Below, in pieces: positions 6,027 to 6,521 of a stretch of 6,521 nt of DNA. Origin of the DNA: Elusimicrobiota bacterium (GTDB lineage Bacteria; Elusimicrobiota; Elusimicrobia; Elusimicrobiales; Elusimicrobiaceae); assembly GCA_031258375.1 (NCBI GenBank), contig JAIRMX010000073.1, positions 1-6,521 of the forward strand, read 5' to 3'. The translations under genes were made by a program, and so were the position numbers. Under the pieces are notes generated by a model, which made no database searches, had not been told where the DNA came from, and saw only the letters and a program-made list of their open reading frames with translations. Numbering within the stretch: the stretch's first letter is position 1; every line of letters starts with the position of its first letter.

Positions 6027-6055
6027 AGTATACATAAATTATTTTAAGATTGCAA
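6027..6055 (-). promoter_or_regulatory. sigma-70-type promoter of the flavodoxin gene
   Basis: Read on the minus strand: TTGCAA (-35, 6050-6055), a 17-bp spacer, then TATACT (-10, 6027-6032; 5 of 6 consensus bases). The spacing is ideal and the position, about 65 bp before the start codon, leaves room for the inverted repeat and the ribosome site. Confidence 0.65.
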
Positions 6056-6072
6056 ATCTAGCGGAAACTTTA

Positions 6073-6100
6073 TTGACGGTACGACATCATTTTGTAAAAC
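6073..6100 (+). promoter_or_regulatory. possible plus-strand promoter, divergent from flavodoxin
   Basis: TTGACG (6073-6078; 5 of 6) and TAAAAC (6095-6100; 4 of 6) are 16 bp apart. It points toward the short reading frame at 6162, the inserted element and the gene at 6463. The -10 box is imperfect, so the call is tentative. Confidence 0.35.
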
Positions 6101-6161
6101 TATAAAACGCTGATAATAGCGCGTAATTCAAATTTTATTATGGTATGGAGGCGATAATGTA

Positions 6162-6185
6162 ATGAGTAAAGATTTGAAAATTTGA
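6162..6185 (+). other. seven-codon mini-ORF with Shine-Dalgarno
   Basis: TGGAGG (6146-6151) precedes ATG at 6162 by 10 nt. The frame reads MSKDLKI and stops at once. It could be a leader peptide, or the leftover start of a gene that decayed before or after insertion of the neighbouring element. Expression is unproven. Confidence 0.25.
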
Positions 6186-6202
6186 AAGCAATCAATTAAA
6201 TA

Positions 6203-6218
6203 GGCTCTAGACCAGATA
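6203..6218 (+). repeat. left terminal inverted repeat of the MITE-like element
   Basis: GGCTCTAGACCAGATA, an exact inverted match to 6418-6433. The next bases differ from the other end at position 17, which sets the perfect length at 16. Confidence 0.8.
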
Positions 6219-6243
6219 GGAAGAATAAAGCTAATCTGAATTT

Positions 6244-6369
6244 ATGAGGATAAAAAGCAAAATAAGCAGGTATAAAATAAGTAAAATAGTTGAATGCTTT
6301 ATTTTAGACCTGACGGCAGCACAAACGGCGCATTTTACAGGACTGAACCGTAAGACAAATTGCAGATGA
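6244..6369 (+). pseudogene. N-terminal fragment of an IS1595-like transposase
   Basis: Forty-one codons from ATG at 6244 to TGA at 6367-6369. The segment LDLTAAQTAHFTGLNRKT is the helix-turn-helix start typical of IS1595/IS1016 transposases (usual form DLTATQTARLTGLNRNTVNR). Right after GLNRKT the frame is lost; a shifted frame continues VRQIADEAK, which resembles the next transposase segment, so a frameshift or small deletion lies near 6350. Everything downstream, including the DDE catalytic domain, is gone. Not functional as a transposase; a short DNA-binding product is conceivable but unsupported. Confidence 0.65.
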
Positions 6370-6417
6370 AGCAAAAATTAAGTACTATATTAAAAAGGAG
6401 CTAGCCTTATATTTACT

Positions 6418-6433
6418 TATCTGGTCTAGAGCC
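6418..6433 (-). repeat. right terminal inverted repeat of the MITE-like element
   Basis: TATCTGGTCTAGAGCC, the exact reverse complement of 6203-6218. It ends 29 bp before the start codon of the next gene. Confidence 0.8.
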
Positions 6434-6462
6434 AAAATAATTATTAAAGGAGAGTAAAAAGT

Positions 6463-6521
6463 ATGAAAGTGTCTAATAGAAGTCATATAATTAAAAATGC
6501 GGTAAATTTTATAATGATTAA
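6463..6521 (+). CDS. start of an unrecognised gene, 3' partial
   Basis: ATG at 6463 follows AAAGGAG (6446-6452) by 10 nt, and the frame stays open to the window end (MKVSNRSHIIKNAVNFIMI...). Nineteen codons are too few to name a family. The ribosome site lies outside the MITE-like element, so the coding start is intact, but the element sits directly in its upstream region and may have displaced or replaced the original promoter. The ribosome-site context AAGGAGAGTAAA is also found before the flavodoxin gene on the other strand. Confidence 0.5.
   Translation, partial: MKVSNRSHIIKNAVNFIMI

Larger units (their letters stand above)
6203..6433. mobile_element. MITE-like deletion derivative of an IS1595-family element
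   Basis: A 231-bp element bounded by perfect 16-bp terminal inverted repeats: GGCTCTAGACCAGATA at 6203-6218 and its reverse complement at 6418-6433. Similarity between the ends fades beyond that. The interior holds the start of a transposase-like frame but lacks room for a catalytic DDE domain, so it could move only with a transposase supplied in trans. IS1595 elements usually make 8-bp target duplications; the flanks here (ATTAAATA and AAAATAAT) are not identical, so the insertion may be old or the true ends slightly different. Family assignment rests on the encoded fragment. Confidence 0.75.

Overview
The window reads as a chromosomal stretch of a moderately AT-rich Gram-negative bacterium. 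An ExbD/TolR protein and a type IV pilin-like protein imply an inner membrane energised by proton motive force and a type II secretion/type IV pilus assembly system. A long cysteine-rich pilin-like protein, an anaerobe-style short flavodoxin and decayed insertion sequences would fit a host-associated Elusimicrobiota-like anaerobe. That phylum assignment is an inference from protein style, with modest confidence.

Layout, left to right. (1) 2-370 (+): the 3' part of an exbD/tolR gene, cut by the window edge. (2) 371-912: no intact gene, but the minus strand carries a frameshifted fossil of a transposase-like protein with a zinc ribbon. (3) 913-3096 (-): one 727-residue protein with a class III prepilin signal at its N-terminus and about 65 cysteines. 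These lie mostly in tandem thrombospondin-1-like and EGF-like modules, followed by an unrecognised C-terminal domain. (4) 3097-3882: a divergent intergenic region of 786 bp. Next to the pilin gene it is AT-rich with a duplicated 25/26-bp segment. From 3337 to 3813 it is almost wholly made of consecutive hairpins (ten, with stems of 6-15 bp). (5) 3883-5197 (+): a tight two-gene unit, a PspC-domain membrane protein followed one base later by a complete type I dnaJ. (6) 5198-5536: no intact gene; a possible decayed DUF1294-like fragment on the minus strand and a small GC-rich hairpin. (7) 5537-5962 (-): a short-chain flavodoxin with a good promoter and an operator-like inverted repeat at its likely transcription start. 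(8) 6203-6433: a 231-bp element with perfect 16-bp terminal inverted repeats and a fragment of an IS1595-like transposase, meaning a MITE-like deletion derivative. It lies just upstream of the start of a new gene (6463 to window end, +).

The genes do not form one pathway. pspC-dnaJ looks like a small envelope/protein-folding stress operon, flavodoxin is a redox carrier, exbD belongs to a truncated transport-energising operon, and the pilin-like protein is a probable surface or secreted adhesin-type product. The most unusual items are the hairpin array between the pilin-like gene and pspC-dnaJ, and the modular architecture of the pilin-like protein itself.
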